Shown piece after piece: positions 25,996 to 34,915 of a DNA stretch of 64,000 nucleotides. The DNA comes from CAYWOS01 sp964459985 (GTDB lineage Bacteria > Bacillota > Clostridia > Christensenellales > Aristaeellaceae), in the NCBI GenBank assembly GCA_964459985.1, contig CAYWOS010000005.1, positions 1-64,000 of the forward strand, read 5' to 3'. Each line of letters opens with the position of its first letter. Within the stretch, counting starts at the first letter, position 1. A program made the translations under genes and the position numbers. The notes beneath the pieces are model-generated. The model searched no databases, was not told the DNA's origin, and was given only the letters and a program-made list of their open reading frames with translations.

Positions 25996-28900
25996 AACCA
26001 TCAAAAAGGCGCTGGTGATCGGCTCGGGCCCCATCGTGATCGGGCAGGCGGCGGAGTTCGACTACGCCGGCGCGCAGGCTTGCCGCGTGCTCAAAAGCGA
26101 GGGCGTCAACGTCGTGCTGGTCAACTCCAACCCCGCCACCATCATGACCGACAAGGCGATGGCGGACGAAATCTATCTGGAGCCGCTCACCGTCGATACG
26201 CTCAAGCGGATCATCCTCAAGGAGCGCCCCGACAGCCTGCTGGCCGGACTGGGCGGACAGACGGGGCTGACGCTGGCGATGAAGCTCGCCCGGGACGGCT
26301 TTCTCGCATCGCACGGCGTCCGGCTGATCGGCACCAACGTCGACGCCATCGACCGCGCCGAGGACAGGAAGCTATTCAAGGAAACGATGGAAGCGATCGG
26401 CGAGCCGACCATCCCCTCGGACATCGCCTGCGACGCCGAAACCGCGCTTGCCATTGCCGACAGCATCGGATATCCCGTTATCGTGCGCCCGGCGTTCACG
26501 CTGGGCGGCGCGGGCGGCGGCACGGCGGATACCAAGGAGGAATTGCTGCCGCTCGCCAAGGGCGGGCTGGACGCTTCGCCTATTGGTCAGATTCTGGTCG
26601 AGCGGTATATTTACGGCTGGAAAGAGATCGAATTTGAGGTCATGCGCGACGGCGCGGGCAACGCCATCGCCGTGTGCTCGATGGAAAACGTCGATCCTGT
26701 CGGCGTGCATACCGGCGATTCCGTCGTCGTCGCGCCGGCGCTGACGCTCTCCGACAAGGAGTACCAGACGCTGCGCTCGGCGGCGCTCAACATCATCTCG
26801 GCGCTCGATATCGTGGGCGGCTGCAACTGCCAGTTCGCGCTCAATCCCGATTCCTTCGAGTACGCCGTCATCGAGGTCAACCCGCGCGTGTCGCGCTCCT
26901 CGGCGCTGGCGTCCAAGGCGACGGGTTATCCCATCGCCAAAATCGCCGTCAAACTGGCGCTGAGCTACAACTTGGATGAAATCAAGAACGACATCACGAA
27001 AAAAACCTGCGCGTGCTTCGAGCCGACGCTCGATTACGTGGTCGTCAAGTTCCCCAAATGGCCCTTTGACAAATTCGCGGGCGCGGACAGGAAGCTCGGC
27101 ACGCAGATGAAGGCGACGGGCGAGGTGATGGCGATCGGGCGCTGCTTTGAGGAAGCGCTGATGAAGGCGGTGCGCGGGGCGGAGATATCTGTCGACACGC
27201 TGAACGCCGCGCCGCTTTCGGACGAAAGCGTGACCGCGCGCCTTTTTAAGCGCGACGACCGGCGCATTTTCACGGCGTTCGAGGCGATCAAGGGCGGCGT
27301 GCCGATCGGGGAGATTCACGCGATCACGCGCATCGATCCCTTTTTCCTGTACAAGCTCAAAAACCTCGCCGATTTCGAGGCGTCGCTTGCATCGGACGGA
27401 TTGACCGAGGAAACGTACCGGAGGGCGAAGAAGCTCGGCTACACCGACGCGGCGGTCACGCGGCTGTCGGGCGCGCCCGTGCCCTTTCACATGAACGCGT
27501 CCTATAAAATGGTCGATACCTGCGGCGCGGAGTTTGACGCCGAAACGCCGTATTTCTATTCGACGCACGGCGGCGCGTGCGAATCGCGCGGCTTTGTCCG
27601 CTCGGGCAAGCCCGTCGTTGTCGTGCTCGGCTCGGGCCCTATCCGCATCGGGCAGGGCATCGAGTTCGACTACTCCTCGGTGCACTGCGTGTGGACGCTC
27701 AAGGACATGGGCTACGACGTCGTGATCATCAACAACAACCCCGAGACGGTTTCCACCGATTACGATACCGCCGACCGGCTGTACTTCGAGCCGCTTTGCG
27801 AGGAAGACGTGATGGACATCCTGCGCGTCGAAAAGCCCGCGGGCGTCGTCGTGGCGTTCGGCGGGCAGACGGCGATCAAGCTGACGGCGTTCCTGAACCG
27901 GCAGGGCGTGCCCATCCTCGGCACGTCCGCCGAGGGCATCGACCGCGCCGAGGACCGCGAAAAGTTCGACGCGCTGCTCGAAAAATACGCCATCAAGCGC
28001 CCGCGCGGCATGAGCGTTCAAACGCTCAACGGCGCGCTCGACGCCGCCGAATCGCTCGGCTATCCCGTGCTGCTGCGCCCCTCCTACGTCATCGGCGGGC
28101 AAAACATGCAGATCGTGCACAACGCGCGCGAGGCGGCGCGCTATATGGAGCGTATCCTGCAAAACGGCATCGAAAACCCCGTGCTGGTGGACAAATACAT
28201 GCCGGGCAGCGAGCTGGAAGTGGACGTGATCTCCGACGGCGAACAGGTGCTGATCCCCGGCGTTATGCAGCACATCGAGCGCGCCGGCGTGCACAGCGGC
28301 GATTCGATCGCCGTGTACCCGCCCTACAACATTCAGGATCAAATGCTCGCGTCCATCGTCGACTGCTCGGAAAAGCTGGCGCTCTCGCTGGGCACGAAGG
28401 GGCTTGTCAACATCCAGTACCTGATCTATCAGGGCGAATTGTACGTCATCGAGGTCAATCCGCGCGCCTCGCGCACCGTGCCCTACATCAGCAAGGTGAC
28501 GGGCGTGCCGCTCATCGATATCGCGTCCCGGGTCATGCTGGGCGCGAAGCTCCGCGATCTCGGCTATCCCGCCGGGCTGCACCGCGCGCCGCCGTACTGC
28601 GCCGTCAAGGTGCCGGTGTTCTCCTTTGAAAAGCTGACCGACGTGAATTCCTATCTGGGCCCCGAAATGAAATCGACGGGCGAGGTGCTGGGCGTGGGCA
28701 AAACGCTCAACGAGGCGCTGTTCAAGGGCCTGACCGCCGCCGGTTTCCGCATGATGTCCGGCGGGCGCGGCGTGTTTTTGTCGGTGGACAACCATGATCT
28801 CCGGGAAATCGTGTCGCTCGCCAAAAAGCTTAATGATCTCGACATGCGCCTGTACGCCACGCCCGATACCGCCGACGCCGTGCAAAGCCTCGGCATCGAC

Positions 28901-30004
28901 GCCGTGCGCGTGCCCGGCATGACGAACCGCGAGGCGACCTTCGCGCTGCTCGAATCGGGCGCGATCAGCTATATCGTGTACACCGGCGCGCTGTTTGACC
29001 AGACGCTCAACGATTACGTGACGCTGCACCGCATGGCGCTCAAGTGCGGCATCGTCTGCCTGACATCGCTGGACACCGCCAACGCGCTCGCCGACATCAT
29101 CGCCAGCCGGTACAACGAAAACAACACCGAGCTTGTCGATATCAACCGGATGCGCGAAAAGCGGGAAACGCTCAAGTTCTCCAAAATGGAGGGCGCGAGC
29201 AACGATTACATCTTCATCGAGGACGAAGATTTCACGCTGCCCTGCCCCGAATCGCTGTGCGTGACGCTGTGCGACAGGCATTCGGGCGTCGGCGGCTACG
29301 GCATCGTGCTGATCGGGCGCTCGGAGACCGCCGATGTGCGGATGCGCGTGTACAACCGCGACGGATCGATCGGCAAGATGGCGGGCAACGCCATTCGCTG
29401 CGTGGGCAAGTACGCGTATGACAACGGCATGGTCAAAAAGACCGTCATGACCGTCGAAACGGACAGCGGCGTCAAAACGCTGACGCTGTATTTGAGCGAC
29501 GGCAAGGTGTCCGGCGTCTCCGTCGATATGGGCAGGGCCGATCTGTCGGCGAAAAGCCTGCCCGCCGCCATCCGCCGCGAGCGACTGATCGATCATCCCC
29601 TGCGCGTGGGCGGCAGGGAATACCTCGTCACCTGCGTGTCGATCGGCAATCCGCACTGCGTGGTGTTCACCGAGCACGTCGATACGCTCGATCTCAAGGA
29701 GTTGGGGCCGCTTTTCGAAAACGCGCCCGAGTTCCCCGAGCGCATCAACACCGAGTTTGTCCGCGTCGTCAATCCGGCGACCATCCGTATGCGCGCTTAC
29801 GAACGCGGCAACGGCGAAACCAACGCCTGCGGTACGGGCGCCTGCGCCGCCGTCGTCGCGGCGACCGAGAAAGGCCTGTGCAAAAAGGATACGGACGTGA
29901 CCGTCAAACTGACGGGCGGCGATCTGATCGTCCGCTATACCGACGAGCGCGTCACGCTCACCGGCGACGCGAGGCTTGTGTACCGGGGGGAAGTCGAGTA
30001 CTGA
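25982..30004 (+). CDS. carB-dapF: Fusion of carbamoyl-phosphate synthase large subunit and diaminopimelate epimerase
   Basis: One uninterrupted frame of 1340 residues. Residues 1 to about 1060 are a complete CarB: first ATP-grasp half (VIGSGPIVIGQAAEFDYAG near 13), second half (VVLGSGPIRIGQGIEFDYSS near 545) and the C-terminal MGS allosteric domain ending around LTSLDTANALADIIASRYNE. From about 1062 a complete DapF follows: KFSKMEGASNDYIFIEDE, the first catalytic cysteine in GNAIRCVGK (about 1140), and the second in NACGTGACAAVVAATEK (about 1283), 143 residues apart as in stand-alone DapF. Both enzymes thus look active. An in-frame ATG at the junction (near 29149) has no convincing ribosome binding site. 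Arginine/pyrimidine and lysine/peptidoglycan functions would be made as one polypeptide. The stop abuts the stop of the convergent gene. Confidence 0.93.
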   Translation: MPLDKTIKKALVIGSGPIVIGQAAEFDYAGAQACRVLKSEGVNVVLVNSNPATIMTDKAMADEIYLEPLTVDTLKRIILKERPDSLLAGLGGQTGLTLAMKLARDGFLASHGVRLIGTNVDAIDRAEDRKLFKETMEAIGEPTIPSDIACDAETALAIADSIGYPVIVRPAFTLGGAGGGTADTKEELLPLAKGGLDASPIGQILVERYIYGWKEIEFEVMRDGAGNAIAVCSMENVDPVGVHTGDSVVVAPALTLSDKEYQTLRSAALNIISALDIVGGCNCQFALNPDSFEYAVIEVNPRVSRSSALASKATGYPIAKIAVKLALSYNLDEIKNDITKKTCACFEPTLDYVVVKFPKWPFDKFAGADRKLGTQMKATGEVMAIGRCFEEALMKAVRGAEISVDTLNAAPLSDESVTARLFKRDDRRIFTAFEAIKGGVPIGEIHAITRIDPFFLYKLKNLADFEASLASDGLTEETYRRAKKLGYTDAAVTRLSGAPVPFHMNASYKMVDTCGAEFDAETPYFYSTHGGACESRGFVRSGKPVVVVLGSGPIRIGQGIEFDYSSVHCVWTLKDMGYDVVIINNNPETVSTDYDTADRLYFEPLCEEDVMDILRVEKPAGVVVAFGGQTAIKLTAFLNRQGVPILGTSAEGIDRAEDREKFDALLEKYAIKRPRGMSVQTLNGALDAAESLGYPVLLRPSYVIGGQNMQIVHNAREAARYMERILQNGIENPVLVDKYMPGSELEVDVISDGEQVLIPGVMQHIERAGVHSGDSIAVYPPYNIQDQMLASIVDCSEKLALSLGTKGLVNIQYLIYQGELYVIEVNPRASRTVPYISKVTGVPLIDIASRVMLGAKLRDLGYPAGLHRAPPYCAVKVPVFSFEKLTDVNSYLGPEMKSTGEVLGVGKTLNEALFKGLTAAGFRMMSGGRGVFLSVDNHDLREIVSLAKKLNDLDMRLYATPDTADAVQSLGIDAVRVPGMTNREATFALLESGAISYIVYTGALFDQTLNDYVTLHRMALKCGIVCLTSLDTANALADIIASRYNENNTELVDINRMREKRETLKFSKMEGASNDYIFIEDEDFTLPCPESLCVTLCDRHSGVGGYGIVLIGRSETADVRMRVYNRDGSIGKMAGNAIRCVGKYAYDNGMVKKTVMTVETDSGVKTLTLYLSDGKVSGVSVDMGRADLSAKSLPAAIRRERLIDHPLRVGGREYLVTCVSIGNPHCVVFTEHVDTLDLKELGPLFENAPEFPERINTEFVRVVNPATIRMRAYERGNGETNACGTGACAAVVAATEKGLCKKDTDVTVKLTGGDLIVRYTDERVTLTGDARLVYRGEVEY

Positions 30005-30904
30005 TTACTGCCCGAACAAATGCATCAGGCGGTCGAAGAAGCCCTCCGCGGGGGCGGCTTCTTCGGGCGCTTTTTGCGCTTCGGGGAGCGACACGCCCTC
30101 CGCCATGAACACGAACTGCACCGATGAAACGGCGTTGCGTTCGTCCGCGAAGGAAACGGCGCCGCCGCCCGCCATGCCCGCGATCATGGATTTCGCCATG
30201 TTCTGCGCCATCGGTTTCATCGATTCGTCCATCGAGCGCGTGAAGGCTTCGGCGTACATTTGCGCGTCCATCGCCATGCGCGCGCCGGCGATCTGGATGC
30301 CCGGCATGGAAAAATCCTCCGCCTGACAGGTAACGCGGTAGCTCGCCGTCATGCCGGGCAGGATGGCGTAAGTGACGACGCGGTTGCCGCCCGATACGGC
30401 GGCGACGCCGCCCTCGGCGCGGATGTTCAGGCATTTTTCGCCGATCAGCGTGATCGTCGCCTGCAAAGTCACGCCGGCGGCGGCGGGATCGTCATTCGGC
30501 GTGATCGTCAAATCGATGCCGACCTCGCCGCTCTGCCCGGCGAGCGCCTCCGCCGTCACCGGCTCGCCGTCCAGCGTATAGGCGATCTGGATCGTCCACG
30601 GCAGGGACTTTTGCAGCCCGTCGCCCTGATAATAGAAGCGGCCTTTGGTCAGCGAAAGCGCGGCGCTGTCGCCCGTCTGCGGGAGCGGCGCGCCGTTTGT
30701 CAGATTGACGCGCGCGGTATACGCGCCGTAATCGGTCACGGCCGCCTCGCCGTCGCTCTCAAAGCAATTCACGACGTAAAGCTGAAGCGGCGTGCCGGTA
30801 TTCGACAGTTTGACGTATACGACCTCGTCCTTGACGACCTCGCCGAGCGCGGCGGCGGGCAGCAGAAGCATCGCGCAAAGGACAGCGAGCAATTTATTCC
30901 TCAT
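30005..30904 (-). CDS. Secreted protein of unknown function, partner of MMPL permease
   Basis: The 299-residue protein has a signal peptide (MRNKLLAVLCAMLLLPAAALG) and a beta-rich, mostly polar body with no family I recognise; segments such as PLPQTGDSAALSLTKGRFYY and IQIAYTLDGEPVTAEALAGQ suggest an Ig-like or adhesin-like fold. It is encoded immediately after the MMPL permease with an 11-bp overlap and therefore probably works with it as an extracytoplasmic accessory protein. ATG 30904 is chosen for its AAAGGAGA ribosome binding site; the 38-residue upstream extension lies inside the permease gene. Its stop codon directly touches the carB-dapF stop. Confidence 0.7.
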   Translation of the reverse strand: MRNKLLAVLCAMLLLPAAALGEVVKDEVVYVKLSNTGTPLQLYVVNCFESDGEAAVTDYGAYTARVNLTNGAPLPQTGDSAALSLTKGRFYYQGDGLQKSLPWTIQIAYTLDGEPVTAEALAGQSGEVGIDLTITPNDDPAAAGVTLQATITLIGEKCLNIRAEGGVAAVSGGNRVVTYAILPGMTASYRVTCQAEDFSMPGIQIAGARMAMDAQMYAEAFTRSMDESMKPMAQNMAKSMIAGMAGGGAVSFADERNAVSSVQFVFMAEGVSLPEAQKAPEEAAPAEGFFDRLMHLFGQ

Positions 30905-32948
30905 GATGATCTCCTTTCGCGGGGAGCGTCGTTTTTTGAATGACCCGATCCAGCGCCATGAGCAGCGCGGGCAGAAGCAGAATGACCATGACCGCCGATA
31001 TCGCCGCGCCGCGCGCAAAAATGCTGCCCATCTGGCTGACGATGCCGTTGGAGGAAATCACGCCGAGCGCCGCGCCCGCCGCGATCAGGATAAGCGCCGA
31101 GGGCAGGATGGAGCGCGTCGCGTAGCCGACCGACCGCGCCGCCGCCTCGCGCCGCCCGAGCGTTTTGCGCGCCGCCATGTACTGCTGCGCCATCAGGATG
31201 CCATAGTCGATGGTCGCGCCGAGCTGCACCGAGCAGATGATCTGATAGCCGATGTAGTTGAGCGTGTCGCCGGTGAAGTACGGGAAGCTGACGTTGATCC
31301 AGACCGCGCCCTCGATGACGAGCAGCAGGATCAGCGGGATCGACAGGCTTTTGAACGTCAACAGCAAGATAATAAAGATGGCGGCGACGGCGCAGAGCTG
31401 AACGACCATGCTGTCGCCGGTGATCGAGGTTTTAAGATCGTCGTTGACGACGCTGGCGCCCAGAATATCGTAGGTATCGCCGTAGAGCTTTTGCGCTTCC
31501 GCCTTGACGCGCGCGACGGCGGCAAAGGCGCGCGCGCCCTCGTCGGGCGTGTCGGCGTACAGAATGATGCGGCTGACCCCGCCCGAGCGCAGCTGCGCGA
31601 GCTGCCCGGGCGCAAGCATCGCGTCCGGGATTTCAACGCCGACCGACGCGGCGTAGGCGGTCACCGATACGATGTCCTCAATCCCGGACAGCGCGGCGCA
31701 CAGCGCCTTTTCCTTCGCCGGCTCGCCCTCGGGTACGGTCAACAGAATCTGCTGGCGGTTGCCGAACGCCCCGGCGATCTCGCGCGCCTCGCTCGCGACG
31801 ACGGAATCCTCGGCGTGCATCCCGGAGGAGCCGTACACGAAGTCCACGCGGTCCTTCGCCAGATACCCCGGCACGATCAATAGGATGAGCAGCGCGGCGA
31901 TGGGCGCGGCGAAGCGCGACACCGCGCGCCCCGTGCGCCTGAACGCGGGCAGGAACATTCTGTGCCGCGTTTTATCGATCAGTTTGGTCATGGACAGCGC
32001 CAGCGCGGGCAGGATCAGCATAACGCTCAAATAGCTCAACAGAATGCCCTTGGCGAGCACCATGCCCATGTCCGCGCCGATTTTGAAATCCATGATGATA
32101 AGCGCCAGAAAGCTCGACACCGTCGTCAGCGCGCTGGCGGCGACCGCGCCGCCCGATTTCCTGATCGCGTCGCGCATGGCGTCCGGCGCGTCCAGTCCGC
32201 GTTCGCGCTCGTCGCTGAAGCGGTGGAGCAGGAACACGGCGTAATCGATCGACACGGCAAGCTGCAAAATGGCGCTGCACGCCTGCGTGACATAGCTGAT
32301 CTCGCCGAACATGATGTTGCTGCCCTCGTTGAGCACGATCGCCGCGCCGATGGCGGCGAGGAACAAAATCGGCTCTGCCCACGAGCCGGTGGACAAAAGC
32401 AGAATGAGCAGCACAATGGGCACGACGTACAGCATGATGGAGCTGATTTCGCCCATCGAGACCGACTGCACCATCGCCTGATTGACGGCGTCGCCCGCGA
32501 GCGCGGCGTCGGGGTACATCCGCCGGATTTCGCCCACGACCGACACGCAATCGCCGATGTCGCACGTCATCATGTACAGCGCGTTTCCATCCCGATACCA
32601 CGCGCCCGCCGTCGACGCGTCCTGCATAGCGAGCGGCACGGCGGGATCGCAAACGTCGTCGAGCCATAATACGCCGGTCACGCCGGGGATGCCCGCCATG
32701 TCGCGCTTCGCCTCCAGCGCGTCGGCAAGCGAAATATCCTTGATCATCACCTGCACGTTGGGCACGCCGCCGCCCGCCGCCAGCTTCGCCATCGCGCGCG
32801 TCGAAGGCGCGTCGGAGGGCAGGTATTCCGCCATATCGTAATTGACCCGAACCATCGGCATACACGCGAGCGCGATCAGCAAACAGACCGCCGCCGCGAT
32901 CAGTACCGCCCTGCGGTGTTTTAAAACCCGATCGAGTATCCCGCTCAT
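30894..32948 (-). CDS. MMPL/RND-family hydrophobe exporter
   Basis: The 684-residue membrane protein has the RND superfamily layout: one N-terminal span (LIAAAVCLLIALACMPMV), a large extracytoplasmic loop beginning NYDMAEYLPSDAPSTRAM, five or six further spans, and then a repeat of the same pattern with the second loop near VYGSSGMHAEDSVVASEARE. The FRRTGRAVSR-like loop and SIDYAVFLLHRFSDERERG and ATIDYGILMAQQYMAARKT are the paired spans of the proton-relay region. Such proteins export lipids or drugs. ATG 32948 has a GGGAGG ribosome binding site. A divergent TetR gene and a shared palindrome suggest drug- or lipid-inducible control. Confidence 0.85.
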   Translation of the reverse strand: MSGILDRVLKHRRAVLIAAAVCLLIALACMPMVRVNYDMAEYLPSDAPSTRAMAKLAAGGGVPNVQVMIKDISLADALEAKRDMAGIPGVTGVLWLDDVCDPAVPLAMQDASTAGAWYRDGNALYMMTCDIGDCVSVVGEIRRMYPDAALAGDAVNQAMVQSVSMGEISSIMLYVVPIVLLILLLSTGSWAEPILFLAAIGAAIVLNEGSNIMFGEISYVTQACSAILQLAVSIDYAVFLLHRFSDERERGLDAPDAMRDAIRKSGGAVAASALTTVSSFLALIIMDFKIGADMGMVLAKGILLSYLSVMLILPALALSMTKLIDKTRHRMFLPAFRRTGRAVSRFAAPIAALLILLIVPGYLAKDRVDFVYGSSGMHAEDSVVASEAREIAGAFGNRQQILLTVPEGEPAKEKALCAALSGIEDIVSVTAYAASVGVEIPDAMLAPGQLAQLRSGGVSRIILYADTPDEGARAFAAVARVKAEAQKLYGDTYDILGASVVNDDLKTSITGDSMVVQLCAVAAIFIILLLTFKSLSIPLILLLVIEGAVWINVSFPYFTGDTLNYIGYQIICSVQLGATIDYGILMAQQYMAARKTLGRREAAARSVGYATRSILPSALILIAAGAALGVISSNGIVSQMGSIFARGAAISAVMVILLLPALLMALDRVIQKTTLPAKGDHHEE

Positions 32949-32992
32949 GACGCCTCCCATTTCGCGACAGGTGTTGTTTTTCCCGCACTTGT

Positions 32993-33004
32993 ATAGTATA
33001 CTAT
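32993..33004. promoter_or_regulatory. Candidate TetR operator
   Basis: ATAGTATACTAT is a perfect 12-bp palindrome overlapping the -10 box of the minus-strand permease promoter, between the permease and the divergent TetR-family gene. Confidence 0.6.
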
Positions 33005-33022
33005 GGATGTCGCGGAATACAA
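32995..33022 (-). promoter_or_regulatory. Promoter of the MMPL permease operon
   Basis: On the minus strand TTGTAT (33017-33022), a 16-base spacer and TATACT (32995-33000), with the palindrome over the -10. Confidence 0.65.
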
Positions 33023-33097
33023 GCGCCAATGTGCGTCGCCGCCGTAGGATATACGACAGTCATTTCGACGGATGTCGATGAAATGGAGGAAATTAAC

Positions 33098-33685
33098 ATG
33101 CCGTTCACAAACGGGCAAGGCGGCGATCCGCAGGACGTCGACCGCCGCGCGCGGCGCACCCGCGAAAGCCTGCGGCGGGCGATGGGCAAACTGCTCATGG
33201 AACGCGATCTCAAGGATATCTCGGTCACCGAGGTGGCGGCGCTCGCCGACGTCAACCGCTCGACCTTTTATCTGCATTACGAGGACATTGACGACTTGTA
33301 CCGCCGCACCGAGGACGACATCGTCCGACGCATTTCGGCGCTGATCGCCGCGCAGCCGGCGTCCGACGGCGTCGAGTTTTTCACCGCCACCGTGCGCAGC
33401 GTCGTGGAGTATCTCTCGCGCAATATTGAACTATGCGCCGCCATCGTCCATTATAACGGCGCGCATCTCGTGCGGCGGCTCATTGAAGAAAACCGCCCCC
33501 GGGACGAGGCGGGCTGGCGGCGGCTGCTGGGCGACGGCGAATTGCCGCGCGAATACTGCTATACGTTTATCACGCAGGGCTGCGTCGGCGTTATCCTGCG
33601 CTGGTTGGAAAACGGCGCGAAGGAATCGCCCGAGTTCATCGCCGGGCTGTCGCGGCGCATGGTGCTGGGCGCGACGGGCAAGTGA
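33098..33685 (+). CDS. TetR-family transcriptional regulator
   Basis: The 195-residue protein has the TetR N-terminal helix-turn-helix: RARRTRESLRRAMGKLLMER, then ISVTEVAALADVNRSTFYLH (about 45-64) and YEDIDDLYRRTEDDIVR, followed by a helical ligand domain with the TetR_C_33-like ITQGCVGVILRWLENGAKES segment seen in AcrR relatives of Firmicutes. It is divergent from the MMPL permease, its likely target. ATG 33098 follows TGGAGGAA. The gene ends 2 bp from the stop of the convergent amidohydrolase gene. Confidence 0.87.
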   Translation: MPFTNGQGGDPQDVDRRARRTRESLRRAMGKLLMERDLKDISVTEVAALADVNRSTFYLHYEDIDDLYRRTEDDIVRRISALIAAQPASDGVEFFTATVRSVVEYLSRNIELCAAIVHYNGAHLVRRLIEENRPRDEAGWRRLLGDGELPREYCYTFITQGCVGVILRWLENGAKESPEFIAGLSRRMVLGATGK

Positions 33686-33687
33686 GC

Positions 33688-34776
33688 TCACACCTCAAAC
33701 GCGCGGGTAAGCGCGCCGTACAGCGCTTCCAGCCCCTCGCGGTACGCGCCGGCGCGCGCGGCGGTCGGCGCGAGCGCGCGGCAGAGCGCGGCGGCGGCGG
33801 CGCGGTCGACGGGCTTGGGCGCAGCGCCCAGAAAACGCGTGAAGTTGTCTGAAAATATGTTTTGAAGCGTTTGATCGGAAAGTTTGATGCCCTCGGGATA
33901 CCACGAGCTTGCCCGGTCGGTTTCGTAAAACGCGCGGATGCGCGCGATGTGCTCTCCGCCGAGTCTGATCGCTTCCCCGGCGTCCCCGCCGTGCGATGCC
34001 GAGTTGTCGGTGCCGAACAACAGCCTTTGACTGTTCTTTTCAAAGAACGCGCGGGACGCGTCGCGATCCTTGACGAAGCCGAAAAACATTTCGCCGCCCG
34101 GCGTCAGATCGAGCGAGACGTTCGGAAAGCGGTCAAACAGGCGCTGCGCGCGCGGGAGATCCTCCGACAGGAAGAAGAAATGCGCGAACGTCACGCGCAG
34201 GCGCGGATGCTTTTCAAGCATTCTTTCGGTTTCATCCCACATATCCCGCATCGAGGGCACGCCCTCGTCGTCGCCGTAATACCAGCCGAACTCTCGCGCC
34301 CATTCGGGCGCGCGGTCGTCCCAGAAAGTCTCGGGGTCGCCGACGTGGTACAGGATCGGCGCGCCGGTTTCCTCGGCGAAGGCAAAGAAATCGTCGAACA
34401 GGGGATCGTCCACGGGGAAGCGCAGCGTCCGCCGCGCGTTGGGCTTGCAGATCATTTTGAAGCCGTCGAACCCGGCGGCCAGAAGCGTTTCGGCCTGCGC
34501 GCGAAGATCGGCGTTTTCCTCCCGTTTCAGCCCGTAGCGCAGCCCGCCCAGCGCGAACACGCGGCCGGGCGCGAGCGTTTTGCAGTACAGCGCGAGCGGA
34601 TTGCTCGCGAAATCGACGGGATCAAACAGCGAGATGCTCGGCACGCAGACCTGCTCGAGCCCGTACGCCTCCATCGCGCGCAGGATATACGCGGCGTTGT
34701 CCAGCGTCGGCGCGTTGAAGCCTTCCTCGGGCATCAGCGCGTGCGGCTCGGCGATATGAAAATGTACATCGCGCAT
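33688..34776 (-). CDS. Amidohydrolase-2 family metal-dependent hydrolase
   Basis: The 362-residue TIM-barrel protein has the HxH metal motif at the very N terminus (MRDVHFHIAEPHAL), DGFKMICK, the metal histidine of PILYHVGDPETFWDD, RVTFAHFFFLSEDL and the final aspartate in LLFGTDNSA. The family (PF04909) includes decarboxylases and hydrolases of cyclic or aromatic acids; the substrate is not predictable. ATG 34776 lies 6 bases after GGAGGTG; a GTG at 34785 falls inside that site. It has its own consensus promoter. Confidence 0.8.
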   Translation of the reverse strand: MRDVHFHIAEPHALMPEEGFNAPTLDNAAYILRAMEAYGLEQVCVPSISLFDPVDFASNPLALYCKTLAPGRVFALGGLRYGLKREENADLRAQAETLLAAGFDGFKMICKPNARRTLRFPVDDPLFDDFFAFAEETGAPILYHVGDPETFWDDRAPEWAREFGWYYGDDEGVPSMRDMWDETERMLEKHPRLRVTFAHFFFLSEDLPRAQRLFDRFPNVSLDLTPGGEMFFGFVKDRDASRAFFEKNSQRLLFGTDNSASHGGDAGEAIRLGGEHIARIRAFYETDRASSWYPEGIKLSDQTLQNIFSDNFTRFLGAAPKPVDRAAAAALCRALAPTAARAGAYREGLEALYGALTRAFEV

Positions 34777-34806
34777 CCGTGTCACCTCCGTATCTTGATG
34801 GTCGCC

Positions 34807-34835
34807 ATTGTAAACAAATTTGCATGGATTGTCAA
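34807..34835 (-). promoter_or_regulatory. Promoter of the amidohydrolase gene
   Basis: On the minus strand TTGACA (34830-34835), 17-base spacer, TACAAT (34807-34812). Confidence 0.85.
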
Positions 34836-34915
34836 TGACGTGCAGGAAAATGCGTTTTTTTGCAGAATAATGATGTGATTCGCGGCGACATGCCGCAGGG
34901 TAAGGAGATTAACTC

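Noticed and set aside
26372..29677. 1101-residue open frame antisense to carB-dapF
   Set aside because: Its sequence is Arg/His/Asp/Gln-rich low complexity typical of antisense frames in GC-rich genes; the plus-strand product is an obvious CarB-DapF.
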